From: Spartobacteria bacterium
Lineage (GTDB): Bacteria > Verrucomicrobiota > Verrucomicrobiia > Chthoniobacterales > UBA10450
DNA: 64,000 nt
Direction of reading: 5' to 3'
Assembly (NCBI GenBank): GCA_003169695.1
Contig: PNAS01000076.1
Span: 21,889-85,888 of the forward strand
The notes under the pieces are model-generated. The model saw only the letters and a list, made by a program, of their open reading frames with translations. It was not told the DNA's origin and searched no databases. Positions 44,190 through 52,729 of this stretch are shown here, piece by piece (position 1 is the first letter of the stretch; each line of letters opens with the position of its first letter). A program made the position numbers and the translations under genes.

Positions 44190-44218
44190 TGGAGTGAGGA
44201 AGTAGAGTTCGCGTTTGT

Positions 44219-44644
44219 TTAAACTGTCGATGTTGTTGCGGTCGAACCGCGCCGCAGCATTGCATCGATGCTCATTCGGCCGGCGCCGTAGAAGAAAATG
44301 AAAAGGAAAACCCAGCAATAAAACGTGGCGAGCTCTCCGTGATTGAGAATCGGAAAGAGTTTTGCCTGCGGTGTTGGAGCGTTCGCCACATGCATCATGA
44401 AATAGGCCACGGCCATCTCGCCGCTTGCGATAAATGCTGCGACTCGTGTCAGCAATCCTAATGCAATCAGAAGGCCACCGACAAGCTGAATCCAGCCGCC
44501 AACCACCATCACAGGCTTGTCTGAGCCAGGCATTCCGCCAAACCTCCCCAAGACTAATTGTGCGCCGTGACAGGCGAACATCAGCCCGACAACTAAGCGC
44601 ATGATGCAATAAACCGGATCAGCGAAGCGATTCAGAGAGTTCAT
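44219..44644 (-). CDS. DoxX family membrane protein
   Basis: 141 residues with four helices: RLVVGLMFACHGAQLVLGRFG (helix 1, H-G), QLVGGLLIALGLLTRVAAFIA (helix 3 region) and ATFYCWVFLFIFFYGAGRM (helix 4, FYGAGR). This is the DoxX/YphA/SURF4-like fold with unknown role, sometimes tied to redox stress. It lies 29 bases upstream of the dienelactone hydrolase on the same strand. Confidence 0.9.
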   Translation of the reverse strand: MNSLNRFADPVYCIMRLVVGLMFACHGAQLVLGRFGGMPGSDKPVMVVGGWIQLVGGLLIALGLLTRVAAFIASGEMAVAYFMMHVANAPTPQAKLFPILNHGELATFYCWVFLFIFFYGAGRMSIDAMLRRGSTATTSTV

Positions 44645-44726
44645 CAGCGCAGGCTGTTTCCCAAGGTTCCTTCTGTCAAGAATCTCCTTTGCGCGCGCAG
44701 CTGCCTGACTTGTAACGACGATCTAC

Positions 44727-44776
44727 GACCGCCGACGGTCTCCCTTGTCATCGTTCGGCCGTCATACACCACCGCT
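44727..44776. repeat. 'gaccgcc...ctac' family repeat
   Basis: Contains the palindrome gaccg-ccga-cggtc (44727-44740) and, after a 20-base spacer, cggccgtcatacaccaccgctacgg. Related to the repeats at 4241-4293 and 46505-46560. It lies between the DoxX and BaiN-like genes, whose starts diverge. Confidence 0.45.
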
Positions 44777-44819
44777 ACGGGGCACGTTGCAACTTCTCGC
44801 GCCTGCATCACGGTGCGTC

Positions 44820-46058
44820 GTGCAGATCGCCATCATCGGTGGAGGCGCGGCGGGATTCTTCGCCGCGATTGTTTGCGCCCGGGCCAATCCGGAAAATGAG
44901 ATTTCCATTTTTGAACGCGGCTCGGAGTTTCTCACCAAGGTCCGCATTTCCGGTGGCGGACGCTGCAACGTCACGCATGCCTGCTTCGATCCGCGGACGT
45001 TGGCCGAGCACTATCCTCGAGGTGAACGTGCACTCATCTCGCCGCTCCATCGATTCTCGCCAAGCGACACGATCGCGTGGTTCGAAGCGCACGGCGTGCG
45101 ACTCAAGACGGAACCGGATGGGCGCATGTTTCCGGTGACGGATTCTTCGCGCACCATTATCGATTGCCTGCTGAGCGAGGCGAAAGCTGCCGGCGTGCGA
45201 CTATTCTCGCGCAAAGGAATTGAGCAGGCACGGATCAGCGGACGGAACACGTTCGAATTGAGTTTGAGCAGCGCCGAAATAATCAAATGCAACCGATTAC
45301 TGCTTGCCACCGGCGGTTCTCGTTCGGTCGCCGGTGCTCAAATCGCGCAATCTCTCGGGCACACAGTCGTCCCACCCGTGCCGTCCCTCTTTTCGTTGCA
45401 CGTTTCCACACCCTGGCTTCGTTCGCTGCCGGGCGTCTCGATTCCGGATGTTGAACTATCGCTGCCAGGCCCAAAGCTGCGCGAACGCGGGCCGATGCTG
45501 ATCACGCACAATGGCGTAAGCGGCCCCGCCATTTTGCGACTCTCTGCGTGGGGCGCGCGCGTTTTGCACAGCCTGGATTACCGTTTCATCCTTCGCGTGA
45601 ACTGGCTGCCCGGTTTGACTGGGGAGGCGGTCCACGCCCAACTGCAATCGCTTCGACAATCAAACCCAAACCGTCTCGTGATAAACTCGCCTCTTTCCCC
45701 TCTGCCCGCACGGCTATGGGAGCAACTCGCACTTGCTGCCGCCATCGATCGCGAGACGCGCTGGACGACGCTCGCCCGCGCGAAAGCGCATGAGTTGGCC
45801 CAGATTCTCACGCGGACCGAACTCGAAGTGAACGGCAAATCGTTAAACAAAGATGAGTTTGTCACTTGCGGCGGGGTGAGTCTGCGCGAGATCAATTTCA
45901 AAACGATGGAAAGCCGCATCACACCTAATCTCTATTTCGCCGGCGAGTTACTCGATCTCGATGGGGTGACCGGCGGCTTCAATTTTCAAGTCGCATGGAC
46001 GACAGGCTGGATCGCCGGGCACGCGATGGCGGATCGCGAACCAACTTTGCCGCAATGA
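44820..46058 (+). CDS. BaiN/HI0933-like flavoprotein
   Basis: 412 residues from GTG 44820 (V/M-QIAIIGGGAAGFFAAI). FAD-binding opening GGGAAG, the second conserved FLTKVRISGGGRCNVTHACFD, and the C-terminal NLYFAGELLDLDGVTGGFN are the signatures of the HI0933/YhiN/BaiN family of NAD(P)/FAD proteins. Biological substrate is uncertain; BaiN in gut Clostridium reduces steroids, but most members are unassigned. Its stop overlaps the next gene's start (ATGA), so they are co-translated. Confidence 0.9.
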   Translation: MQIAIIGGGAAGFFAAIVCARANPENEISIFERGSEFLTKVRISGGGRCNVTHACFDPRTLAEHYPRGERALISPLHRFSPSDTIAWFEAHGVRLKTEPDGRMFPVTDSSRTIIDCLLSEAKAAGVRLFSRKGIEQARISGRNTFELSLSSAEIIKCNRLLLATGGSRSVAGAQIAQSLGHTVVPPVPSLFSLHVSTPWLRSLPGVSIPDVELSLPGPKLRERGPMLITHNGVSGPAILRLSAWGARVLHSLDYRFILRVNWLPGLTGEAVHAQLQSLRQSNPNRLVINSPLSPLPARLWEQLALAAAIDRETRWTTLARAKAHELAQILTRTELEVNGKSLNKDEFVTCGGVSLREINFKTMESRITPNLYFAGELLDLDGVTGGFNFQVAWTTGWIAGHAMADREPTLPQ

Positions 46059-46519
46059 AGCGCCAGCGCATTCTCGATCAGGACCTCCAGCGCGTGTTGA
46101 ACGAAGTGCACGAGGTCTATGCTGATCTTTCGCTGCGACCGACCCAGCGCAATTGCGTTCGCGTGAAAGAATGCTGCCATTTCAAGCTGACCGGCCGTAC
46201 GCCCTATCTCACGAAGGGCGAAGCGTTGGTCGCGGCCAAGGCACTTCGCGCGACCGGCCGCACACAGTTGCCCGAGAATCCCACGGGTGCCTGTCCCCTG
46301 CTCGATTCCGCCAGTGGCAACTGTCTCATCTACGAGTCCCGCCCCTTCGGGTGCCGCACCCATTTTTGCGCGGCCGCCGGTGGGCCCTACGCGCGCCGCG
46401 AAGTCATTGACCTAATTCGCAGACTCGAAGCAATAGATGTAGACGTTGCCGGATCAGGACCTCGTCTGTTGCAAAACGCCATCACCGACGCGCTCGCGAA
46501 TAGTAGCGGCGGTCCATGA
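46055..46519 (+). CDS. YkgJ-family cysteine-cluster protein
   Basis: 154 residues from ATG 46055 (ATGA overlap with the flavoprotein gene). Conserved cysteines: CVRVKECCHF, GACPLLDSASGNCLIYESRP and FGCRTHFC. The pattern C-x5-CC ... C-x9-C ... C-x4-C is that of Fe-S/zinc YkgJ-like proteins. Co-translation with a flavoprotein makes a redox role plausible. Confidence 0.85.
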   Translation: MKRQRILDQDLQRVLNEVHEVYADLSLRPTQRNCVRVKECCHFKLTGRTPYLTKGEALVAAKALRATGRTQLPENPTGACPLLDSASGNCLIYESRPFGCRTHFCAAAGGPYARREVIDLIRRLEAIDVDVAGSGPRLLQNAITDALANSSGGP

Positions 46520-46560
46520 CCGCCGAATCGTAAAACTCTCGGCGCTCATGGAGCGCCGTT
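46505..46560. terminator. Twin hairpins between convergent genes
   Basis: Stem one gcggtc-cat-gaccgc (46508-46522) begins before the stop of the YkgJ gene; stem two ggcgctc-at-ggagcgcc (46541-46557). Both have 'cat' or 'at' loops. They lie between the convergent YkgJ and ku genes and could terminate both. Confidence 0.6.
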
Positions 46561-46568
46561 ACAGGAAA

Positions 46569-47408
46569 CTACGCCGCTTTCTTCGCGTGATGCTTCGCCG
46601 CGCGCTTCGGCGTGCTCTTTTTCTTCTTCGCGCCTCGCGATTTCGCCAGGCTTTCCTGCAGCACCGCCACCAAGTCGATCACTTTCGTCGACTCTTTCTT
46701 TGCCTTCGGCTTCTCTTCGATTTCTTTTCCGCCCGACTCCACCTTTTCCTCGATCACTTCCATGAGCGCCTCGCGATAATCATCGTGATATTTTTCAGGG
46801 TCCCACGTCGAGGTCATGCTGTCGACCAACGCCTTCGCCATCTCCTTTTCGCGCTTTCCTATCTCCAGCTTTTTCGGAACGCGCAGCTTCTCCGCATCCG
46901 ACAATTCCGCAGCGAAATGCATCAGCTCCAGCACGAGCGCATGCTTAAGCGCCTTCACGCTGGCCAGATATTGGCGCGTCTTGATCACGACCTTGGCAAT
47001 GCCGACCTTCTTGCCATCGGCGAGCGCCTCGCGCAGCAGCCCGTATGCTTTGTCGCCGCCCTTCTGCGGCTCGAGATAATATGGTTTGTAGAAATACATC
47101 GGATCGATCTCGTCGATATCGACGAAGTCCTGAATGTCGACGGTCTGCGTCGCTTCGAGATCAACGCGCTGAAAATCCTTTTCGTTGAGCACGACGAACT
47201 TCCCTTTCTCGTACTCGTAACCTTTGACGATCTGGTCCCACGGAACTTCCTCGCCGTCCTTCTCCGCGACGCGTTTGTAATTGACCGGGCTGTGGTCCGC
47301 CGCTCGAAGCAAACGAAACTTGAGCTCTTCCTTCCGCGTCGCGGGGTAAAGAGCGATCGGGATGTTGACGAGGCCGAAACTGATACTGCCCTTCCAGATT
47401 GCACGCAT
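46569..47408 (-). CDS. ku: Ku DNA-end-binding protein for NHEJ
   Basis: 279 residues from ATG 47408 (MRAIWKGSISFGLVNIPIA). Family motifs: FGLVNIPIALYPAT, WDQIVKGYEYEKGKFVVLNEKD, and ARKYWRVLI-like region near the C-terminal half (KVGIAKVVIKTRQYLASV). A lysine-rich C-terminal tail (GAKKKKSTPKRAAKHHAKKA) is present, as in several mycobacterial and soil-bacterial Ku proteins. It encircles DNA ends as a homodimer. The usual partner LigD is not in this window. Convergent with the YkgJ gene. Confidence 0.93.
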   Translation of the reverse strand: MRAIWKGSISFGLVNIPIALYPATRKEELKFRLLRAADHSPVNYKRVAEKDGEEVPWDQIVKGYEYEKGKFVVLNEKDFQRVDLEATQTVDIQDFVDIDEIDPMYFYKPYYLEPQKGGDKAYGLLREALADGKKVGIAKVVIKTRQYLASVKALKHALVLELMHFAAELSDAEKLRVPKKLEIGKREKEMAKALVDSMTSTWDPEKYHDDYREALMEVIEEKVESGGKEIEEKPKAKKESTKVIDLVAVLQESLAKSRGAKKKKSTPKRAAKHHAKKAA

Positions 47409-47467
47409 ACTGAAAAGTCTTCGCGGCTCATGGCTCGATTGCGCGTGGAAAAGCACGCACCAGAGGC

Positions 47468-47514
47468 TGTAGAGGCGCTTGTGCCAACAGGCGTTTGGCA
47501 CAAACGCCTCTACA
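47468..47514. repeat. Inverted repeat of the 'tgtagaggcg' family
   Basis: A 19-bp arm (tgtagaggcgcttgtgcca) pairs with its inverted copy (tggcacaaacgcctctaca) with one mismatch and a 9-base spacer. It lies between the ku start (47408) and the ispH stop (47525), so it could both end ispH transcription and shape the ku leader. Same family as 28801-28836 and 25132-25193. Confidence 0.75.
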
Positions 47515-47524
47515 TTTTGTCCCG

Positions 47525-48763
47525 CTACGCCGCTGCTTCGAGTTCTTCGCGGTTGACTCCGCGCAATTCAAAGAGACGCACGAGTGTTTCTTCGATCAAA
47601 TTATTCGGGCAGGACGCGCCTGCCGTGATCCCAACAACAACCGGCCCAGCCGGCAGCCAATCCTTCGCGATTACTTCCTGTCGCGCGTGAAGATCGTAGT
47701 GCAGAATTTCCTTCTCGGATAACAACCGGGAAGCGTTGCGCACAAAGTAGGTCGGCAGTTTTTCCTCACCCATCTCTGCCAGGTGCGAAGTGTTGGAGCT
47801 GTTATATCCGCCGACGACGAGGAGCAAGTTCATACGGACATCGAGCAATTCGCGCAAGGCATCCTGCCTTTCCTGAGTGGCGCCGCAGATAGTGTCGAAG
47901 AAACGGAAGTTCGTCGTGGCCAGTTCCGGTCCGTCGCGATCCACGATCGCCTGCCGAATGCGCCGCTGCACTTCTTCAGTCTCACCACGCAGCATCGTAG
48001 TCTGGTTCGCCACGCCAATCGTTCGCAAATGCAGATCAGGATCGAAGCCGGGCGAATGCGCATTCCGGAATTTCTCGAGGAACGCCTGCTTGTCGCCGCC
48101 GTGCCGGATATATTCGCAGACATAATCGGTGTCCGGGAGAGTAAGGACCACGAGATAATGCCCTCTCCCGTCGCCCAGCGCGCGCGAGCTGGTCGCCTTT
48201 GTTTCCTCGTGCTCGGCCTTGCCATGGATGATCGACGTGGCGGATTCGCTCGCGTATTTGCGCACTCGTTTCCACACACTCATCACGTCGCCGCAGGTCG
48301 TATCCACAATCTGGCAGCCGCGCTCCTTGATTTGCTGCAAGGTCGATAGCTCGGTCCCAAACGCAGGCACGATCACGACGTCCTCCGGCTGCAAATCCGC
48401 GATGTCCGCCTGCTTGTTTGTCCCCATCAAGTTCTTGATACCTAACGAAGAGATCTGTTCGTTGACCTCGGGGTTGTGAATGATCTCACCCACGATGAAA
48501 AGGCGGCGATCCTTGAAAACCTTGCGCGCGGCATACGCGAGATCGATCGCACGCTCGACCCCATAGCAAAATCCGAATTGCTTCGCGAGCCGCACCGTCA
48601 CGTCGCCAAACGTCAGAATGCCTCCCGCGCGACGCACCTTGTCGACGATGTCGCTCCGGTAGTGCGATTCGACCTGCTCCTGCACGGCCGTCATCACCTC
48701 TGGCGTGCGCAAGTTCACCTTCTCGCGCGCCGTCGTGCCGCTGGAGATGAGATTCGTGCTCAC
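47525..48763 (-). CDS. ispH: 4-hydroxy-3-methylbut-2-enyl diphosphate reductase
   Basis: 412 residues from GTG 48763. Iron-sulfur cysteines lie in AKQFGFCYGVERAI, DTTCGDVMSVW and a third in DTICGATQERQDAL (near 310); ASCPNNLIEE follows. It makes IPP and DMAPP in the last step of the MEP isoprenoid pathway. At over 400 residues with an N-terminal extension it is of the cyanobacterial/plant type, not the shorter enteric type. No other MEP genes are nearby. Confidence 0.93.
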   Translation of the reverse strand: MSTNLISSGTTAREKVNLRTPEVMTAVQEQVESHYRSDIVDKVRRAGGILTFGDVTVRLAKQFGFCYGVERAIDLAYAARKVFKDRRLFIVGEIIHNPEVNEQISSLGIKNLMGTNKQADIADLQPEDVVIVPAFGTELSTLQQIKERGCQIVDTTCGDVMSVWKRVRKYASESATSIIHGKAEHEETKATSSRALGDGRGHYLVVLTLPDTDYVCEYIRHGGDKQAFLEKFRNAHSPGFDPDLHLRTIGVANQTTMLRGETEEVQRRIRQAIVDRDGPELATTNFRFFDTICGATQERQDALRELLDVRMNLLLVVGGYNSSNTSHLAEMGEEKLPTYFVRNASRLLSEKEILHYDLHARQEVIAKDWLPAGPVVVGITAGASCPNNLIEETLVRLFELRGVNREELEAAA

Positions 48764-48770
48764 TGTAATG

Positions 48771-48786
48771 GCGGGTGCCGACCCGC
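48771..48786. repeat. Small hairpin in the ispH leader
   Basis: Stem gcgggt-gccg-acccgc lies just upstream of the ispH GTG start and 8 bases below the stop of the transpeptidase gene. A related ggcccggcgggtcgggc sits inside the transpeptidase 3' end. Confidence 0.45.
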
Positions 48787-48793
48787 GACCGTG

Positions 48794-49459
48794 CTAATCG
48801 TCAAACAGAGCTCCGCTCGGTTTTTGGAACGCGGCGGCCGAAATTGAAACTCGGCCCGGCGGGTCGGGCGTTTTGGAATCGTCGACGCGCTGAATCTTCG
48901 GCCCGAGCGTTGCGTCTTCCGGCTGCGTCTCCGCGATGTTGACCGGGGTGCCGATCTTCACCAGCGCGAAAAATTTCGGCGCCGCCTCACCCTTCAAACG
49001 AAGGCAGCCATGACTCCGAGCATGCAAGTGCACATAGCCCTGGTGAAACCCATAGGCAGGCGCGAATTCGCACCAATAGCCCATCGGATAGCCGACATAG
49101 GTACCTGAGATATTCGCACCCGCTTCGGCCGGTATGATCCGATCGCCCTGCACGCGAAATCCGTACGATCCCGACCGCTTGTTCTCCTGCTTCGAATAGA
49201 TGGTGAAATTTCCCTTCGGCGTTGGCTTCGCCGGAATCCCGACGGTGGTAGCCACGGCCATGAGACAGCGATCGCCTTCCATCACGTAAACGTTTTGCTG
49301 CGCGAGCGAAACCTTTACGCGTACGCTCGATGGATCGTGCGGCCGATGCGCCGTAACATGGTAGTTTCCGGAAGAAACAGTCGATGGCGTGCCGCAGCTG
49401 GTCAGGAACAGAGCTGCAGTGGCGCCGATGCAGAACAAATAGCGGCAGGGAAGTTGCAT
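48794..49459 (-). CDS. L,D-transpeptidase (YkuD) lipoprotein
   Basis: 221 residues. MQLPCRYLFCIGATAALFLT followed by SCGTPS: a lipobox-like LTSC, so probably lipid-anchored. The YkuD domain has VYVMEGDRCLMAVATTVG, FTIYSKQ, and the catalytic HARSHGCLRLKG (Cys). It cross-links peptidoglycan or attaches proteins to it in the periplasm. The C-terminal 40 residues (after about 180) are polar and unstructured. Located 31 bases upstream of ispH, co-directional. Confidence 0.9.
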   Translation of the reverse strand: MQLPCRYLFCIGATAALFLTSCGTPSTVSSGNYHVTAHRPHDPSSVRVKVSLAQQNVYVMEGDRCLMAVATTVGIPAKPTPKGNFTIYSKQENKRSGSYGFRVQGDRIIPAEAGANISGTYVGYPMGYWCEFAPAYGFHQGYVHLHARSHGCLRLKGEAAPKFFALVKIGTPVNIAETQPEDATLGPKIQRVDDSKTPDPPGRVSISAAAFQKPSGALFDD

Positions 49460-49512
49460 AGTTAATGACTGAAAAGCCTAATGACGGCCCTTTGTCAATA
49501 GGCGCGGGGCTT

Positions 49513-50523
49513 TCAGGGAACCGCTTCCAGGGTCAGAGTCGAGGACATTGGCTCGAGGTTCTTGGCACTTTCCTCGAGTCGGCGTTCGAACTCCGGGGAG
49601 ACATTTGCGTAGAAGGGATAAACCGCGGGGTCCGCGGCAACGGGACGATAACGCCAATGCTTGTACATCCAAAGCCACGGCGCGGGATTCTTGCGGACGA
49701 ACGGCTCGAATTGGTCCCAGCATGCTTGCGCGATTTCCTGAAAGGATGCGTCCGGCGCAAATTCGACCCGGGGATGAAAAACAATCCGGTAGCGTCCTTC
49801 CGGCAGTGGTTCGCAGTGAACGTTGATGACAGTCGCGCCCGCACGTCGATGCGCCCACGCATGGGCGAAGGTAACGCTCGTTTTCAATCCGAAACAATCG
49901 ATTGCCACCGTCGGCAATTGCGCGGGAGTCGTCAGGTCGGTCAGGATCGCGACGCGGCCTCCGCAGCGAAGCGTTTTGTAAAGACGGAGCACCGCTCCTT
50001 GCCGAGGTATCACCCGTTGACCGCTGCTTTCGCGCAGACTTACAAAAATCGGGTCGAGCAATGCATTCTTGAATTCCTGGGTAATGAGTGCGCTCCCCAC
50101 GCCGAAAAAACTGGCGGCCACGGCGACCCATTCGAAGTTGCTATAGTGGCAACAGCCAAAGATGACCGCATTCCCAGGTTTCAGTTCTTCCTGCCAGAGA
50201 TCGAGGTTCACTACGTCGATATAGCGCGAATAATTTTTGCTCGTTAGGCGCGGACTCCAGAAAAGGTCGATCATTGTCCGGGCAAAGTGCTGGTATGACT
50301 CCCGCACGATTTTGTTCCGGCGGCCTGGCGAAAGTTCATCGCCGAACGCTACCTGGAGATTGCTCAGCGCCACGCGGCAGCCCGCTCGGTCGAGTCTCGC
50401 GGCGAGTGCCCCCGTAATTTGGGCCAGCCGATAACACACGTTGCGCGAGAGGAGCGGAACGATTTTCGCGGCGCTCTTGAGAGCGAGCCACTCGAGACGG
50501 TAACGAATTTTCTTCCAGATCAC
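49513..50523 (-). CDS. Lipid A biosynthesis acyltransferase (LpxL/HtrB-like)
   Basis: About 336 residues from GTG 50523 (VIWKKIRYRLEWLALKSAAK). The acyltransferase motif is present as CCHYSNFEWVAVA (H-x4-E), followed by the family's RQGAVLRLYKTLRCGGRVAIL and later TVINVHCEPLPEGRYRIVFHP. It transfers an acyl group to a lipid A precursor on the inner leaflet. Other possible starts are ATG 50637 and further; the earlier part overlaps the divergent broken ChrB-like gene. Supports a Gram-negative envelope. Confidence 0.85.
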   Translation of the reverse strand: MIWKKIRYRLEWLALKSAAKIVPLLSRNVCYRLAQITGALAARLDRAGCRVALSNLQVAFGDELSPGRRNKIVRESYQHFARTMIDLFWSPRLTSKNYSRYIDVVNLDLWQEELKPGNAVIFGCCHYSNFEWVAVAASFFGVGSALITQEFKNALLDPIFVSLRESSGQRVIPRQGAVLRLYKTLRCGGRVAILTDLTTPAQLPTVAIDCFGLKTSVTFAHAWAHRRAGATVINVHCEPLPEGRYRIVFHPRVEFAPDASFQEIAQACWDQFEPFVRKNPAPWLWMYKHWRYRPVAADPAVYPFYANVSPEFERRLEESAKNLEPMSSTLTLEAVP

Positions 50524-50635
50524 GCGCACCGCGCCAGTGTAAGCACGCTTCGCGTTGGTCGCGAGTGGGGACGCTCCGCCGCGGGATTTAGAGATCGGTT
50601 GTCGCCATTCGATTTCGATAAGATCATGCGACACC

Positions 50636-50880
50636 ATGAAATGGATCACTCGCGAAAAAATCAAAGTCGACCGCGTGGCCTGATCCGCAGCTTCGTCGAA
50701 CGCGAAGCGGAATTTGTTTTCCTCCCGAACAGCACCGACTGGTCGCAAATCGCGGATGCCGTGGTTTTTGACGTCCCGGATTGCGAGCTCGGCCTCACCG
50801 ATCACGAAATTCTCGAGCGCGAGTTCATTGTTTACGATGCTCTTTACCTTAAATGCCTGCGGCAGGTGAATCCCTCGTGA
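50636..50880 (+). pseudogene. ChrB-like domain gene with a small deletion
   Basis: From ATG 50636 the frame reads MKWITREKIKVDRVA and stops at TGA within about 50 bases; the next frame continues LIRSFVEREAEFVFLPNS, IADAVVFDVPDCELGLTD and ends at 50880. Intact ChrB-type domains read 'KW-TRE---D-R-ACPWLI--FID--AEF'. The CPW motif between the two halves is missing, which needs a deletion of about 8 bases with a frameshift. Its stop overlaps the MFS start (GTGA), as in a normal two-gene unit. Known homologs are chromate-resistance regulators or associated proteins. Confidence 0.7.
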
Positions 50881-52085
50881 ACTTCTGGCGCAAGACCGCC
50901 GATTTCTTCGGTCTCAAGCGCAATCTCGTCGTCCTGCTCCTCGCCACGTTTGTCATCGGCTCCGGAGAAGAACTCTGGATGCGCTTCGTACCGAAATATC
51001 TGGAGGCACTTGGCGCGACCGTTTTCATTATTGGCCTTTTCGATGCGCTCCGGACTTTGCTCGGCGCCGTCTACGCCTATCCGGGCGGCGTCCTCGTGGA
51101 TCGCTGGGGATATCGCCGCGCGTTTCTCGCCTTCAACGTCTTCTCGATCCTCGGCTACTCGCTCGTGCTTCTGATGCCGCATTGGGGAGCGGTCATTGTC
51201 GGCATGTTTCTCTTTCTTTCCTGGACCTGTTTCTCGCTTCCCGCGACTTTTTCGCTCGTCGGCGCCACCCTCGGCGCGAACCGCTACGCCATGGGCGTCG
51301 GCATTCAATCCGTCATCAAACGATTGCCCGTCATGGTCGCACCTATTGTCGGCGGAATCCTGATCGATCGGTTCGGCATCATTAACGGCGTGCGCATCGG
51401 TTTGATCGTCTCGATATTCCTTTCCGCCGCGACGATTTTGGTGCAACGCCAACTGCACGAAGCGCCCACTCCCGCCATTGCACGTCCCGATCGCTGGACG
51501 CTCTGGCAAAGTCTGAGAAAATTCAACGCTCCACTCCGGCGGCTCCTGCTCAGCGACATTCTGGTGCGCTTCTGCGAACGTATCCCCTACGCATGGGTCG
51601 TGATCTACGCGATGGATAACATTGGCGTCAGCGCGAAACAGGTCGGCATCCTCACCACCGTTGAAATGTTGGCAGCCACGCTTTGCATCATCCCGGCGTC
51701 GCATTTCGCTGACAAACACGGCCGCGAACCATTTATCCTCGTGACGTTTGGTTTTTTCACTCTCTTCCCGATCGCATTGTGGATCTCGGGCAGCTTCGCC
51801 ATGCTTCTGCTCGCGTTCGCTATCCGCGGGTTGAAAGAATTCGGAGACACCTCGCGGAAAGCTTTGATCATCGGTTATTGCGCACCCGAGCGGCGCGGCC
51901 AAATGATCGGCGCCTACTACCTCGTCCGCGACCTCCTCGTGAGTTTGGCGGCGATCCTCGGCGCCTGGCTTTGGAAGCTGGGACCTTCCACGAACTTTCT
52001 TGGCGCAGCCGCATTCGGCGCCTGCGGCACCATCTATTACATCTTCACCCTCCGCCGCGATTCTCCCGCCCGGACTGGGGCTTGA
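50877..52085 (+). CDS. MFS transporter (chromate/organic-acid-type context)
   Basis: 402 residues from GTG 50877, overlapping the upstream stop by one GTGA; the in-frame ATG at 50853 is the alternative. Twelve membrane helices; GGVLVDRWGYRRAFLAFNVF is the loop 2-3 motif and HFADKHGREPFI a later one. The substrate is unknown. Because the upstream ChrB-like gene is broken, this exporter may have lost a regulator or partner. Confidence 0.88.
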   Translation: MNFWRKTADFFGLKRNLVVLLLATFVIGSGEELWMRFVPKYLEALGATVFIIGLFDALRTLLGAVYAYPGGVLVDRWGYRRAFLAFNVFSILGYSLVLLMPHWGAVIVGMFLFLSWTCFSLPATFSLVGATLGANRYAMGVGIQSVIKRLPVMVAPIVGGILIDRFGIINGVRIGLIVSIFLSAATILVQRQLHEAPTPAIARPDRWTLWQSLRKFNAPLRRLLLSDILVRFCERIPYAWVVIYAMDNIGVSAKQVGILTTVEMLAATLCIIPASHFADKHGREPFILVTFGFFTLFPIALWISGSFAMLLLAFAIRGLKEFGDTSRKALIIGYCAPERRGQMIGAYYLVRDLLVSLAAILGAWLWKLGPSTNFLGAAAFGACGTIYYIFTLRRDSPARTGA

Positions 52086-52222
52086 GTCTATCTCCGTCTG
52101 TTTGTCGGTCGGGCGAGAATCCGTCGAGAAGTGTCCACTCGCAAAGAACGGTTGACCTTTCGCGACTTATCTCCCACAATGGCCCCTCACCCCAAGTCAG
52201 TCGCAGCAAGGAGATTTAGCTA

Positions 52223-52672
52223 ATGCAGATGTTTTCAGGCAGCCGAAAAGTAGAACCCGTAACGCCGATGGCCCCTACGCCAGCACCCTCGCCGCTCCGG
52301 CCGGAACCACCACAAAACGGCGCCGCGGAGTTGCCGCGATCATCCGGCGGCATATTATCGAGCGGAGTCTCGATCAAGGGCTCAGTTAAATTCCAGAAAG
52401 AGCTGCTCATTGACGGCGAAGTCGAAGGCAAGATCGATTCGCACGGACGGCTGACCATCGGAGAGCATGCGAAGATCAGAGGCGAGATCAGGACGAAATC
52501 CGTCATAGTCGACGGCACGGTCGACGGCAACATCACGGCCGGGGAGCGTTGCGAATTGCGGGCTGGCTGCACGGTGCGCGGTGATATCGAATCGCCGCGT
52601 CTCGTCGTCGACGAGGCCGCGACCTTTATCGGCAGCGCCAAGATTGCGACGCCGAAGGCCACTCCCGCCTAG
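52223..52672 (+). CDS. Bactofilin, third copy
   Basis: 149 residues with a strong ribosome site (aaggag, 15 bases upstream). A proline-rich N terminus leads to the bactofilin domain (about 38-140): SGGILSSGVSIKGSVKFQKE, LIDGEVEGKIDSHGRLTIGE and a repeating V-x-G ladder. Its core is close to that of the bactofilin at 30142-30708 (SVKFQKELLIDG versus SIKFQKELLIDG), so they are paralogs. It may form its own filament in shape or polar organisation. It is followed by sat-cysC. Confidence 0.92.
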   Translation: MQMFSGSRKVEPVTPMAPTPAPSPLRPEPPQNGAAELPRSSGGILSSGVSIKGSVKFQKELLIDGEVEGKIDSHGRLTIGEHAKIRGEIRTKSVIVDGTVDGNITAGERCELRAGCTVRGDIESPRLVVDEAATFIGSAKIATPKATPA

Positions 52673-52729
52673 AGTCTCCGACCGGCGGGTTGGAACGCGC
52701 GATCCCCCGGCGGAAATCCGGCATGGCAG

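Noticed and set aside
46446..47690. A 414-codon plus-strand frame over ku
   Set aside because: Arginine/leucine-rich antisense of the Ku gene, which has clear family motifs on the other strand.
50844..51902. A 352-codon minus-strand frame over the MFS gene
   Set aside because: Highly charged antisense translation of a clear 12-helix transporter.
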